A program made the position numbers and the translations under genes. This document shows, in pieces, positions 39,031 to 45,104 of a DNA stretch of 45,104 nucleotides. The first letter of the stretch is position 1. Each line of letters starts with the position of its first letter. The stretch is from Clostridia bacterium (GTDB lineage: Bacteria; Bacillota; Clostridia; Oscillospirales; CAG-272): positions 1 to 45,104 of the forward strand of contig JAFQFR010000002.1 of the NCBI GenBank assembly GCA_017398595.1. Reading direction: 5' to 3'. The notes beneath the pieces are model-generated. The model was not told the DNA's origin. It made no database searches and saw only the letters and a list, made by a program, of their open reading frames with translations.

Positions 39031-39906
39031 TTAGAGGCTCATACCGCCCATTCCTTCGTCTTCGTCGAGATCGTCTTCTTCAGTTTCGGCATCGAACTCT
39101 GCAAGTGTACTTGCCATTATTGCATCGGGAGATGTGTGATGCTGTTCTGCATACTCGTAGGATCCGTCCATTGTGTGGATAATAACACCTGACTTGTCAA
39201 CGAGTTCGGCAATAGATTCCAGTTCCGACGCAGAGCCTACGACTCTGTTGGAGGATACCATCAGAATGGTTCGGCTCGGAGTGGTTTGAGCGTACTCAAT
39301 TGCTTTTTTGAGAGCTGGGATGCTGTCCTCTCTGCTACCGATAGTAGCAACTTCATCAGCTATATCATAGCCCTTTTCGGCACAGAAATCCTTGAGCTTT
39401 TCTTTTTGCCGTTCCAAAGACTCGTCAGCACCTTCATGGTTGCTTTCACGAGCATAGAGGACAACAGGCGAATAAGCATCCTTTGCGGTTTTAAATCTGC
39501 AGTATACTCCTATTCTCTCTGGTTGTTTTTTCTGCACTTGCGCATATTCCTCTGCAGACACAATCGGTTCGGAAGTGAAACCCATAGAGGCACGGAGTGT
39601 TCCGATGATTGTGTTGGAATTTGCGTTGTGGCCTACACGTCTGTTGTATTCGATAATGGCTTCGGCAAATTCGGGGGTGGATCTTACCTCATCCCAAATT
39701 CTGTATTCGATTTCGGAAGTAGTAACAAGCTTTGCTGCTTCCTCGTAGGTGATTTCTTCACCGTCTTCCTTTGCGATGGCGATCTTTTCTGCCACCATAT
39801 CCGCAGGTGGATTATCGTGGTATTCAATATACTTGTTGTATACGTATTTGACTAAGGCGGCTTCTTTTTCGATAATTGCGCCATTGTTATCGTAACCTAA
39901 AGGCAT
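39031..39906 (-). CDS. Serine-recombinase-like protein with permuted domain order
   Basis: A 291-residue protein. The N-terminus MPLGYDNNGAIIEKEAALVK looks like the 'recombinase' domain that normally follows the catalytic domain. The catalytic-type resolvase domain instead lies at the C-terminal side: VVLYARESN (148-156, with Arg153 and Ser155 at the catalytic positions), ESLERQKEKLKDFC, then MVSSNRVVG (216-224). The second Arg of the RxxR pair is Gly224. Just before it, RIGVYCRFKT (131-140) is itself like a recombinase start with Ser replaced by Lys139. The C-terminus is acidic (DDLDEDEG). The start follows AGGAG. Strand exchange activity is doubtful; the fold assignment is good. Confidence 0.7.
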   Translation of the reverse strand: MPLGYDNNGAIIEKEAALVKYVYNKYIEYHDNPPADMVAEKIAIAKEDGEEITYEEAAKLVTTSEIEYRIWDEVRSTPEFAEAIIEYNRRVGHNANSNTIIGTLRASMGFTSEPIVSAEEYAQVQKKQPERIGVYCRFKTAKDAYSPVVLYARESNHEGADESLERQKEKLKDFCAEKGYDIADEVATIGSREDSIPALKKAIEYAQTTPSRTILMVSSNRVVGSASELESIAELVDKSGVIIHTMDGSYEYAEQHHTSPDAIMASTLAEFDAETEEDDLDEDEGMGGMSL

Positions 39907-40092
39907 ATGACCTCTCCTTTCTCATAAGCTCTTGCCTATGTATTATAGCATATTATTTTGATTATTTCCACCATAAATCCAATTTTGTTAGAGAAAATAA
40001 CCAAGATGGTGCTTTCTCAAAGAGTTTATCATAATTATAAAGAAATCACCACCAAGATGTGATATAATAGGGCTTGTAGCCAAGGTATCGGT

Positions 40093-40590
40093 CTATTGGC
40101 TAACCTTTTTAATCGTTTTTCTTGGAGTTGATTTACAACACTTAATATCCAAAGCATTTGGTGTTGTTCTCTTTGCTTTGTCCTTCATATGAAAATTGTT
40201 GCCCATAAACCGTCGTACCTCGACATCAATATTCTCAGACTCCAAGTCATACATATTGCTGTTCTCGTAACAACAGGTAATGGCGTTTTCCGTTGGGATA
40301 TGCTTTGCCGGGAAGTGAATGAGCTTGTTTTCACCACAAATACCAAATGCGTCCGATATTCTGTGAACTGTAATGCCTCGCACCCAATAATAATCTTGAG
40401 TTTCCGATGTCTGAGACAGTCTGACAGCAGAGCTGTTACCGCCATCCGGGGTAATTGCTAACAGTTTCTTCTCAACATTGACAAACAGGCAGAACCCTTT
40501 GGGATTGCCTAACACTTCAATCGCTTTTTTTGATACACCGAGCAATGGGTTACAACCGGATAGTATCATCATTCCTATTTCGTTTTTCAT
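40093..40590 (-). CDS. Unknown mobile-element protein
   Basis: A 165-residue protein. The N-terminal part (LGVSKKAIEVLGNPKGFCLFVNVEKK) is like small 'integron/AbrB-like' beta folds but no motif is decisive; the C-terminus is basic (KSTPRKTIKKVSQ). The start at 40590 is eight bases after AAGGAG; an ATG two codons earlier is too close. It follows the gene at 40624 by 33 bases in the same direction and is the last gene of the long - strand run. A stem TAGCCAA/TTGGCTA overlaps its stop. The 39907-40092 gap holds a repeated ACCAAGATG (40000 and 40051) of unknown meaning. Confidence 0.6.
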   Translation of the reverse strand: MKNEIGMMILSGCNPLLGVSKKAIEVLGNPKGFCLFVNVEKKLLAITPDGGNSSAVRLSQTSETQDYYWVRGITVHRISDAFGICGENKLIHFPAKHIPTENAITCCYENSNMYDLESENIDVEVRRFMGNNFHMKDKAKRTTPNALDIKCCKSTPRKTIKKVSQ

Positions 40591-40623
40591 AATCATAACT
40601 CCTTAATGTAATTGAGACGAACC

Positions 40624-41007
40624 CTAACAGAATTCGCCCCGAAAGAATTCATATCCTTCGGCATCTTTGAACGTTTTACCGTAACAGTTATATTCGTAGG
40701 TGAGATGCGTTTGAAGACTATCTTTTTTCGCCATCCAGCTTTGGATCTCTTTATCGAATTGCTCCCAAGTAAAAATCTGTCGGTATTCGTCATACAGAAC
40801 AAACAACCCTGTTGCCACGAGTTTGCGGAGTTCCTCGTAGGAATTAAAAGCGCCGTCGTGAGCTTGAAACAAAGGAATCCATCCACCGGAGACTTTCGCT
40901 ATATGGATTTCATATCCCCAGCAAGGCTCATCTGTCAAAGTGTAGTCTTTGAAGTATCTTTCCCTGATTTCTTTGCTGTCTGTTAACAAATAGTAATTTG
41001 TACTCAT
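40624..41007 (-). CDS. 'TNYYL'-type protein, unknown function
   Basis: A 127-residue protein beginning MSTNYYLLTDS, a start seen in a family of small proteins common in phages and conjugative elements. It has a Trp/Phe-rich middle (SGGWIPLFQAHDGAFNSYEE) and TWEQFDKEIQSW near residue 80. The start overlaps the previous stop (ATGA). The family has no assigned function to my knowledge. Co-translation with the recombinase-like gene upstream is expected. Confidence 0.65.
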   Translation of the reverse strand: MSTNYYLLTDSKEIRERYFKDYTLTDEPCWGYEIHIAKVSGGWIPLFQAHDGAFNSYEELRKLVATGLFVLYDEYRQIFTWEQFDKEIQSWMAKKDSLQTHLTYEYNCYGKTFKDAEGYEFFRGEFC

Positions 41008-41468
41008 TTTCGGTTACTCTTTCTGAAAGGCGGCATGTGTTGAAAGGAGTCCGACATAGCCCGCGACTTCTTTTCGCTTTCTTTTTCAGCAAATTCTACC
41101 AGTATTTCAAAGTATTTGCGAGTATATTCCTTATCTGCAAATTCCATTTTTTCAAAAGCACAAAATATCGTTACCGGTTTTGAAAACGAAAGAACCTGAC
41201 AGAAAAACTCGGATGCCTTTGAAATGGGATAAAAGACTCTTGGAATTGACGGAATAAAAATAATATCGATTTCTCCTTTATTACACATTTCCATCAGCTT
41301 TTCATACCCACTGTTATCGTCAAATTCATCGAAGATGTACTCAATCAAGTCAACATCATCATAGTTGTTATAGGATTTTTGATAAAGAGCGTCAAGTTCT
41401 GCTTCCGTGTAGCTCTTTCCGTATTTGGACTTCCGATAATACGAAACCGCCTTCTTCTTATTTTCCAT
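41004..41468 (-). CDS. Serine-recombinase-fold protein, partial catalytic set (paralogue A)
   Basis: A 154-residue protein consisting of one resolvase-like domain. AVSYYRKSKYGKS (7-19) keeps the catalytic Arg12 and Ser14; GEIDIIFIPSIPRVFYP keeps Asp68 and Arg77, but the second Arg of RxxR is Tyr80. The helix-E-like AEKESEKKSRAMSD (127-140) is present. There is no DNA-binding C-terminal domain, only a short basic tail. The start at 41468 lies inside the XRE gene, after GGAG; overlap with the XRE gene is 11 bases. Related to paralogues B and C upstream. DNA cleavage cannot be excluded but strand exchange is unlikely. Confidence 0.7.
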   Translation of the reverse strand: MENKKKAVSYYRKSKYGKSYTEAELDALYQKSYNNYDDVDLIEYIFDEFDDNSGYEKLMEMCNKGEIDIIFIPSIPRVFYPISKASEFFCQVLSFSKPVTIFCAFEKMEFADKEYTRKYFEILVEFAEKESEKKSRAMSDSFQHMPPFRKSNRK

Positions 41469-41736
41469 TACTATCTCCATTTCCGTAATTATTCTTAAAA
41501 AACTCATAGGGATCAAGTGCCAGAGTAAAGCAGACAGCCATAAATGTTGCTGCACAGCAGTTTGTAAAATCCCTTGTGCCATCCTCAAAACGTTGATAGG
41601 TGGTATGAGCGATTCCTGCATGCTTGGCGACTTCCTTTTGTGTCAGTTTCAACTGCTTGCGACGGTGGATCAATGTAGTGTTAGGTATTTTTATATGGTC
41701 ATGAGGGTATATATCTTGAAATTCAATGTTATTCAT
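41458..41736 (-). CDS. XRE-family HTH regulator of the cassette
   Basis: A 92-residue protein. HTH at about residues 25-52: RRKQLKLTQKEVAKHAGIAH followed by TTYQRFEDGTRDFTN. The C-terminal part (FTLALDPYEFFKNNYG) is short. The start follows GGGAG by six bases and overlaps the upstream gene by 8 bases. It lies between recombinase-fold paralogues A and B in one transcript, so it may regulate the operon it sits in. Confidence 0.8.
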   Translation of the reverse strand: MNNIEFQDIYPHDHIKIPNTTLIHRRKQLKLTQKEVAKHAGIAHTTYQRFEDGTRDFTNCCAATFMAVCFTLALDPYEFFKNNYGNGDSNGK

Positions 41737-42244
41737 CTTTATCTCCCAACTCTAAAATCAAACTTTCACCTGTGATTGATTTGTTGTGCGATATACGGCT
41801 TGACAGAATGCTTTTTCGTTGTCTGAGTTCATGCTCATAATCCCAATGCTCCAAGGCTTTTTTTAACTTTTCTTGGTTCGGATCATCAAGAGTGTAGATG
41901 TTCTCATGTTCAAAGTAGATTCCAACGGGTTCGGGCAGAGCGAGTAATTGTCGTACCGTTGCTAACGCTTCTTCCGAATTCCGTGTGAAAAACTTACAGG
42001 AATATGTAAGAATGAGGCCTATGCGACCTTCCTTACAATCTTCTATGAGTGCATATAGGTGGAACAAATTTGATTTTTTACCACGGCCCAGATAATCATC
42101 AATGTATTCATAGTCAATTTTTAGGTTCGGATTTGCGTATTTCGTAGGTTTGAAGAAATCTTCCTTCTTTCGATATGCTGTCAGAGGTAAATGTCTTGCG
42201 TTTCGCTCGACTATCGGGTAGTAAGCAGCGACTTTTCTTTCCAT
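41729..42244 (-). CDS. Serine-recombinase-fold protein, catalytic residues lost (paralogue B)
   Basis: A 171-residue protein. The segment IGLILTYSCKFFTRNSEEAL (75-94) and TVRQLLALPEPVGIYFEHEN (96-115) match the core of large serine recombinases closely, including R88-N89. At the active site the YxRxS motif reads AAYYPIVE, so Arg is Pro10 and Ser is Val12; the first Arg of RxxR is Phe85. It has a longer insertion between strands 1 and 2 than paralogue A. No DNA-binding domain. The start follows AAGGAG by nine bases. Catalysis is not expected; the fold may serve dimerisation or DNA-end binding (inference). Confidence 0.7.
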   Translation of the reverse strand: MERKVAAYYPIVERNARHLPLTAYRKKEDFFKPTKYANPNLKIDYEYIDDYLGRGKKSNLFHLYALIEDCKEGRIGLILTYSCKFFTRNSEEALATVRQLLALPEPVGIYFEHENIYTLDDPNQEKLKKALEHWDYEHELRQRKSILSSRISHNKSITGESLILELGDKDE

Positions 42245-42257
42245 ATGGTTGGACTCC

Positions 42258-42710
42258 TTAATAATATTTTTTTATAGATAGGTTATCCGCATGACGATGG
42301 CATCTTCTTTGGCGCAATTCTTTTTCTGCTTCTGCCATGGTAATGAGGAGCTTTAAGGTAGAACGATTATCCTCTGTGATAAAGTGCTTTTCTTTAGCTC
42401 CGAAAACCTCAACTCCGTGTGCAATTTGAAATAACCAATCAATATTCCTTAAGCTGTCTTCCGAAGTGTAGGAGGCTTCATCCAAACTTGGTGTCAATAT
42501 GCACCTGATTCCGCAATCTGCAATCAGTTCAATTACTCGATCATAGGCGGTGAGATTCTTATTGTTGTCGCAGAGATATTCCACAATTTCCAGATTCGGA
42601 TATTTTTCTCGTGCTTTTGCGTACATAGCGTCGAGTGTGGCTCTATCGTATCCTTCGGAGCTGCCTTTTTTGTAATAGTAAGAGACTGCTTTCACTTTTT
42701 CCATGTTCAT
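42258..42710 (-). CDS. Serine-recombinase-fold protein, catalytic residues lost (paralogue C)
   Basis: A 150-residue protein aligned by eye with paralogue A: AVSYYYKKGSSEG replaces AVSYYRKS, so Arg is Tyr13 and Ser is Lys15. The helix ATLDAMYAKAREKYPNLE parallels AELDALYQKSYNNYDDV. In the second motif IRCILTPSLDEASYTSEDSL both arginines and the Asp are gone. AEAEKELRQRRC near residues 125-136 corresponds to helix E. It shares an ATGA overlap with the upstream gene and is followed by paralogue B after 13 bases. An alternative start two codons in is possible. Confidence 0.65.
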   Translation of the reverse strand: MNMEKVKAVSYYYKKGSSEGYDRATLDAMYAKAREKYPNLEIVEYLCDNNKNLTAYDRVIELIADCGIRCILTPSLDEASYTSEDSLRNIDWLFQIAHGVEVFGAKEKHFITEDNRSTLKLLITMAEAEKELRQRRCHRHADNLSIKKYY

Positions 42711-43009
42711 CCTTGCACCTCTGTTTTTTTATCACGTTCTTTTTTCCATTTTTCAAATTCTTCACGATTCTTGGGATCCTCATAGTATTTGAGGATTGCA
42801 GGGAGAAACCCTCGTGCCAACCGTTCAGCCTGTTCTTTGGTGATGCGAATTCTTTCGGGCATGTTATAATCGCAAATGGTTGAACCGTCTTCAAGGCTTA
42901 CGACGATTGTGGCATATCCTTCATCCACCAATTGCCGTTCCGCTTCTCCCATAGCCTTATATTGCTTGATTTGAGCCTCTGTGGGGGCTTTAAGTGGTTT
43001 CTTTGCCAT
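42707..43009 (-). CDS. Small unknown charged protein
   Basis: A 100-residue protein: KKPLKAPTEAQIKQYKAMGE, a beta-rich centre GYATIVVSLEDGSTICDYN, then helices with MPERIRITKEQAERLARGFL and a very charged tail (EFEKWKKERDKKTE). No family recognised. The start at 43009 follows GGAG and overlaps the upstream gene by 20 bases; the longer frame is discarded. Its place between an antitoxin-like gene and paralogue C suggests a cassette-specific accessory role. Confidence 0.6.
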   Translation of the reverse strand: MAKKPLKAPTEAQIKQYKAMGEAERQLVDEGYATIVVSLEDGSTICDYNMPERIRITKEQAERLARGFLPAILKYYEDPKNREEFEKWKKERDKKTEVQG

Positions 43010-43535
43010 GATTCGCTTTCTCCATCTCAATAGCTTGATTGATGCCGGTCTTGATATCCTCAAAGACCGATACCTTTCCTTCTGCACCATTTACATCGTT
43101 AGCGCTGTATTCAAAAGGCATCTTGCCTGTTGAAGCCACTTCCTGAAGGAAGATAACGATAGCGTCCTCTACACTGATTCCAAGGAAAGCGAGAACCGCA
43201 TTGGCGTCATCATATAGAGTGGAGTCCACTTTTATTTGCATTGTAATGGTTTCCATAAATTTTTCTCCATATAGTTTTAAAAACATCAGAACGTGTTCGC
43301 CCACGAGCTGCGGATATTTCGGGAACAGATATCTGCACAGCCGCTTGTAAAGCGATATAAACCTGTGGTCAAAGTTCCAGTCAATGAGTGCATCCATCCA
43401 GCGTTCTATCGCTGTAATGTCCGTGATATCTCCACGAATGATCTGATTGGTGTATCTTTTATAATCCTCATATGCCGCCGAAGCTGACTGATAACAAGCA
43501 TCGATAAGCTTAATGATTTGAGTTATATCTTCCAT
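42990..43535 (-). CDS. Helical domain fused in frame to a RelB/DinJ-like antitoxin domain
   Basis: A 181-codon frame. Residues 1-~92 are helical (YKRYTNQIIRGDITD, DHRFISLYKRLCRYLFP). Residues 94-145 have the ribbon-helix-helix pattern of RelB/DinJ antitoxins: METITMQIKVDSTLYDDANA, LGISVEDAIVIFLQEV and GKMPFEYS. Met94 (43256) is preceded by GGAG eight bases upstream, so an 88-residue free antitoxin-like protein could be made from 43256 to 42990. No RelE/YafQ toxin is adjacent. The first ATG shares one base with the previous stop (TGATG). Confidence 0.65.
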   Translation of the reverse strand: MEDITQIIKLIDACYQSASAAYEDYKRYTNQIIRGDITDITAIERWMDALIDWNFDHRFISLYKRLCRYLFPKYPQLVGEHVLMFLKLYGEKFMETITMQIKVDSTLYDDANAVLAFLGISVEDAIVIFLQEVASTGKMPFEYSANDVNGAEGKVSVFEDIKTGINQAIEMEKANHGKETT

Positions 43536-44158
43536 CAGCCGTCACCGAATATTTCGTCACAGAAAAATTTGAGATCGATATTATCACTTCTGTCGATATC
43601 GTCTGCTTCTTCGAGCGTGTCATGCTGTGTTTCCGCTTCATAAAGCAAGGTGGTTATTGTAAAGTCATTATCCGTAAGATGCTGAACATCAACAAGAAAT
43701 TGATTACCAATGAAGAAGGTGTCAAGCTTGTACCAAGTGCCGTCAACATTTTCGCAACGCAGGTTTTTGAAGATCACCTTGTAACAACGAAGATATTTCT
43801 TTTTGTATTTTACGATAATTCTCGTAATTTCGGCGCTGTCACATTTCACGTAATACGGATAGTTCCAAGTATTGATATGTTCCCATTTATGTTCACCTAT
43901 TGACATAATAGATGAACGTATCACCTTGACTTTTTCGAGGATCGGAACGGTTCTGTAAGCAATACTATGCGTAGCGGTTTTATCTCCCGATACGTACCGC
44001 TTATATGCTTCGAGGGTTTCTTGGGATACCCCACGTTTTTCAATCGATGCCATGGTTGCTTGTATGTCGCTTTCAGATCCGATATACATACGGTCACCCG
44101 ACACGAATGGAGGCAACGCCGGATCCCACAAACGCAAGAGATAATACTGTTCAGACAT
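43535..44158 (-). CDS. Unknown mobile-element protein
   Basis: A 207-residue protein beginning MSEQYYLLRLWDPALPPF, similar in style to the TNYYL-type start at 41007 but longer. It has mixed alpha/beta pattern with many aromatic residues (HINTWNYPYYVKCDSAEI) and an acidic end (EEADDIDRSDNIDLKFFCDE). The start at 44158 follows AAAGGAC and overlaps the upstream gene by 8 bases. No family recognised. Confidence 0.6.
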   Translation of the reverse strand: MSEQYYLLRLWDPALPPFVSGDRMYIGSESDIQATMASIEKRGVSQETLEAYKRYVSGDKTATHSIAYRTVPILEKVKVIRSSIMSIGEHKWEHINTWNYPYYVKCDSAEITRIIVKYKKKYLRCYKVIFKNLRCENVDGTWYKLDTFFIGNQFLVDVQHLTDNDFTITTLLYEAETQHDTLEEADDIDRSDNIDLKFFCDEIFGDG

Positions 44159-44648
44159 CTTGTTGTCCTTTCTGCTCTCTAATCTCGGCAAGTCTTTCTT
44201 TGAGTGCGTTGAGAAGCGATACCCAAGTATCTCGGTATGGCATTTCATAGTCGGAAAGCGAAGTATCAATATCTCTTATGAGAACGTATACAGTCCGTTC
44301 ATCAAATACGTGTATGTGTTTCAAAACAAATCTACAGACCGCGTCGGGTATATGCGAGGCTCTGCCGATGGCATACTTTACTGCGCTGTTGACCATACAT
44401 CCAAAATCGTCATCAAAGTGAACATCGAACCATTTGGCAGGACATAAAACGAGATCCTTATTATCGCTGTCCGTAATTACATAGCCAACGTTATCACGGG
44501 ATACGATGTCAAGAATCTTATCAAGATTTTCGCAGAACTCTTTGCGCGTGATACGCTTCATCTGCTCGGTAGATTGCATAGGAGGTAATATTGACATGGT
44601 TTTCACCGATCCTTTTCTTTGCTTATTGCGTTCCAAAATATGATTCAT
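44151..44648 (-). CDS. Phd/YefM-like segment in an unknown protein
   Basis: A 165-residue protein. Residues about 30-76 (MKRITRKEFCENLDKILDIV, then NVGYVITDSDNKDLVLCPAKWF) resemble the N-terminal dimer-forming part of Phd/YefM antitoxins (helix, then VIT..G...VL.P). The rest is helical with VKYAIGRASHIPDAVCRFVL and LLNALKERLAEIREQ. Start at 44648 is coupled to the upstream stop (TGATG); a later ATG at 44597 is an alternative. No Doc/YoeB toxin is seen next to it. The antitoxin resemblance is tentative. Confidence 0.55.
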   Translation of the reverse strand: MNHILERNKQRKGSVKTMSILPPMQSTEQMKRITRKEFCENLDKILDIVSRDNVGYVITDSDNKDLVLCPAKWFDVHFDDDFGCMVNSAVKYAIGRASHIPDAVCRFVLKHIHVFDERTVYVLIRDIDTSLSDYEMPYRDTWVSLLNALKERLAEIREQKGQQDV

Positions 44649-45104
44649 CAAAACATGCCCATTTTGGCTTCGTCGGGGTACTTATCATAGTACCATTTTT
44701 TCTTTTCAGCCAATTCTTCTTCGATGCGACTAACATCTATTTCGGGAGAATACTTCTTAACTGCATCGAGAAAACTCAATATCATATGACCCGAAAGGAA
44801 ATGGTCGTAATTATCGTAGCAATCGTGAAAGCCGCTTCCTGTGATTTCTTTATCATAGGAAATATATAAACAGTCATCACGGTACAGATGGTTCAAGAAA
44901 AATGGCTGATAGCGTAAGGACTTGACTCCTTTGGCGGAAATATATCCGTAGGTCTTGTAGATGATTCCTTCTACAAACCATTCGGGAAGATCATCCTTGG
45001 TGATTTTGGTATTGTATTGACCTTCGGAGTAGAGGCAACCGTTAGTCAAAGAGGTACTGGCACTTAATAACGGATGGGTGATCTTCCTGACGGTATAGAG
45101 CTTA
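44648..45104 (-). CDS. Unknown protein, 5' end outside the window
   Basis: The frame is open from 45103 to the stop at 44648 (151 visible residues), so the gene is probably cut by the window edge; a TTG at 45049 is the only start-like codon inside and has no good binding site. Visible features: aromatic-rich SLRYQPFFLNHLYRDDCLYI, FHDCYDNYDHFLSGHMIL and a helical end DVSRIEEELAEKKKWYYDKY. No family recognised. Coupled to the next gene by TGATG. Confidence 0.6.
   Translation of the reverse strand, partial: KLYTVRKITHPLLSASTSLTNGCLYSEGQYNTKITKDDLPEWFVEGIIYKTYGYISAKGVKSLRYQPFFLNHLYRDDCLYISYDKEITGSGFHDCYDNYDHFLSGHMILSFLDAVKKYSPEIDVSRIEEELAEKKKWYYDKYPDEAKMGMF

Larger units (their letters stand above)
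36490..45104. mobile_element. Putative integrated element, right part outside the window
   Basis: From here the base composition falls, gene families change to recombinase-like, XRE and unknown small proteins of mobile-element character, and genes overlap tightly on the - strand. No integrase with intact catalytic residues, relaxase or conjugation gene is visible in the window; the true right boundary is not included. Confidence 0.55.

Overview
The window looks like a chromosome segment of an uncultured, probably gut-associated Clostridia (Bacillota) bacterium. The reasons are Gram-positive gene neighbourhoods (walJ and rlmH next to mnmG-rsmG-noc), strong Shine-Dalgarno sites, sigma-A type promoters, a type III glutamine synthetase, a DarA-type cyclic-di-AMP receptor, a DUF6062-like protein and many palindromic intergenic repeats. 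Species cannot be named from the sequence. No tRNA, rRNA or CRISPR array was recognised.

Layout. (1) 1-13.7 kb, host core and accessory genes: an XRE regulator, walJ, rlmH, mnmG, rsmG and a Noc/ParB protein on the + strand; a small XRE protein; a - strand operon of an ABC exporter, a DUF1854 protein and darA; a glycolipid-type glycosyltransferase; a DUF6062-like protein. The spaces between genes carry several families of palindromic, MITE-like repeats, and two leaders (before rlmH and mnmG) share a three-stem structure with compensatory base changes. (2) 13.8-28.4 kb, one uninterrupted - strand phage operon: small and large terminase, two tiny proteins, portal, scaffold-like protein, major capsid protein, two connector-like proteins, a 629-residue tail-hub-like protein, a 1468-residue tail fibre/spike, then a lysis module (XhlA-like, M23 lysin, two small membrane proteins). 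There is no tape measure, tail tube, integrase, repressor or replication gene, so it is a compact podovirus-like morphogenesis cassette, either a remnant or a domesticated (gene-transfer-agent-like) unit. (3) 28.5-36.2 kb, host accessory genes: a Zn/Cd P-type ATPase with its ArsR regulator, glnN, an orphan lipoprotein solute-binding protein, a membrane protein and a four-helix-bundle (S23/Avd-like) protein. (4) 36.24-36.48 kb: a symmetric array of small hairpins ending in a perfect terminator. (5) 36.5-45.1 kb, an AT-richer integrated element starting near an IS21-like end. It holds a tightly overlapping - strand operon of mostly unknown small proteins that runs off the right edge.

The most unusual parts are in regions 4 and 5: the hairpin array divergent from the four-helix-bundle gene, and a group of four serine-recombinase-fold proteins that each lack part of the catalytic set, one of them with its domains in permuted order. 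The same operon carries two antitoxin-like domains (RelB/DinJ-like and Phd/YefM-like) without recognisable toxins. In the phage cassette, the small terminase seems to have lost its DNA-recognition domain, and a host-type MITE sits inside the capsid operon. Both fit long residence or domestication.
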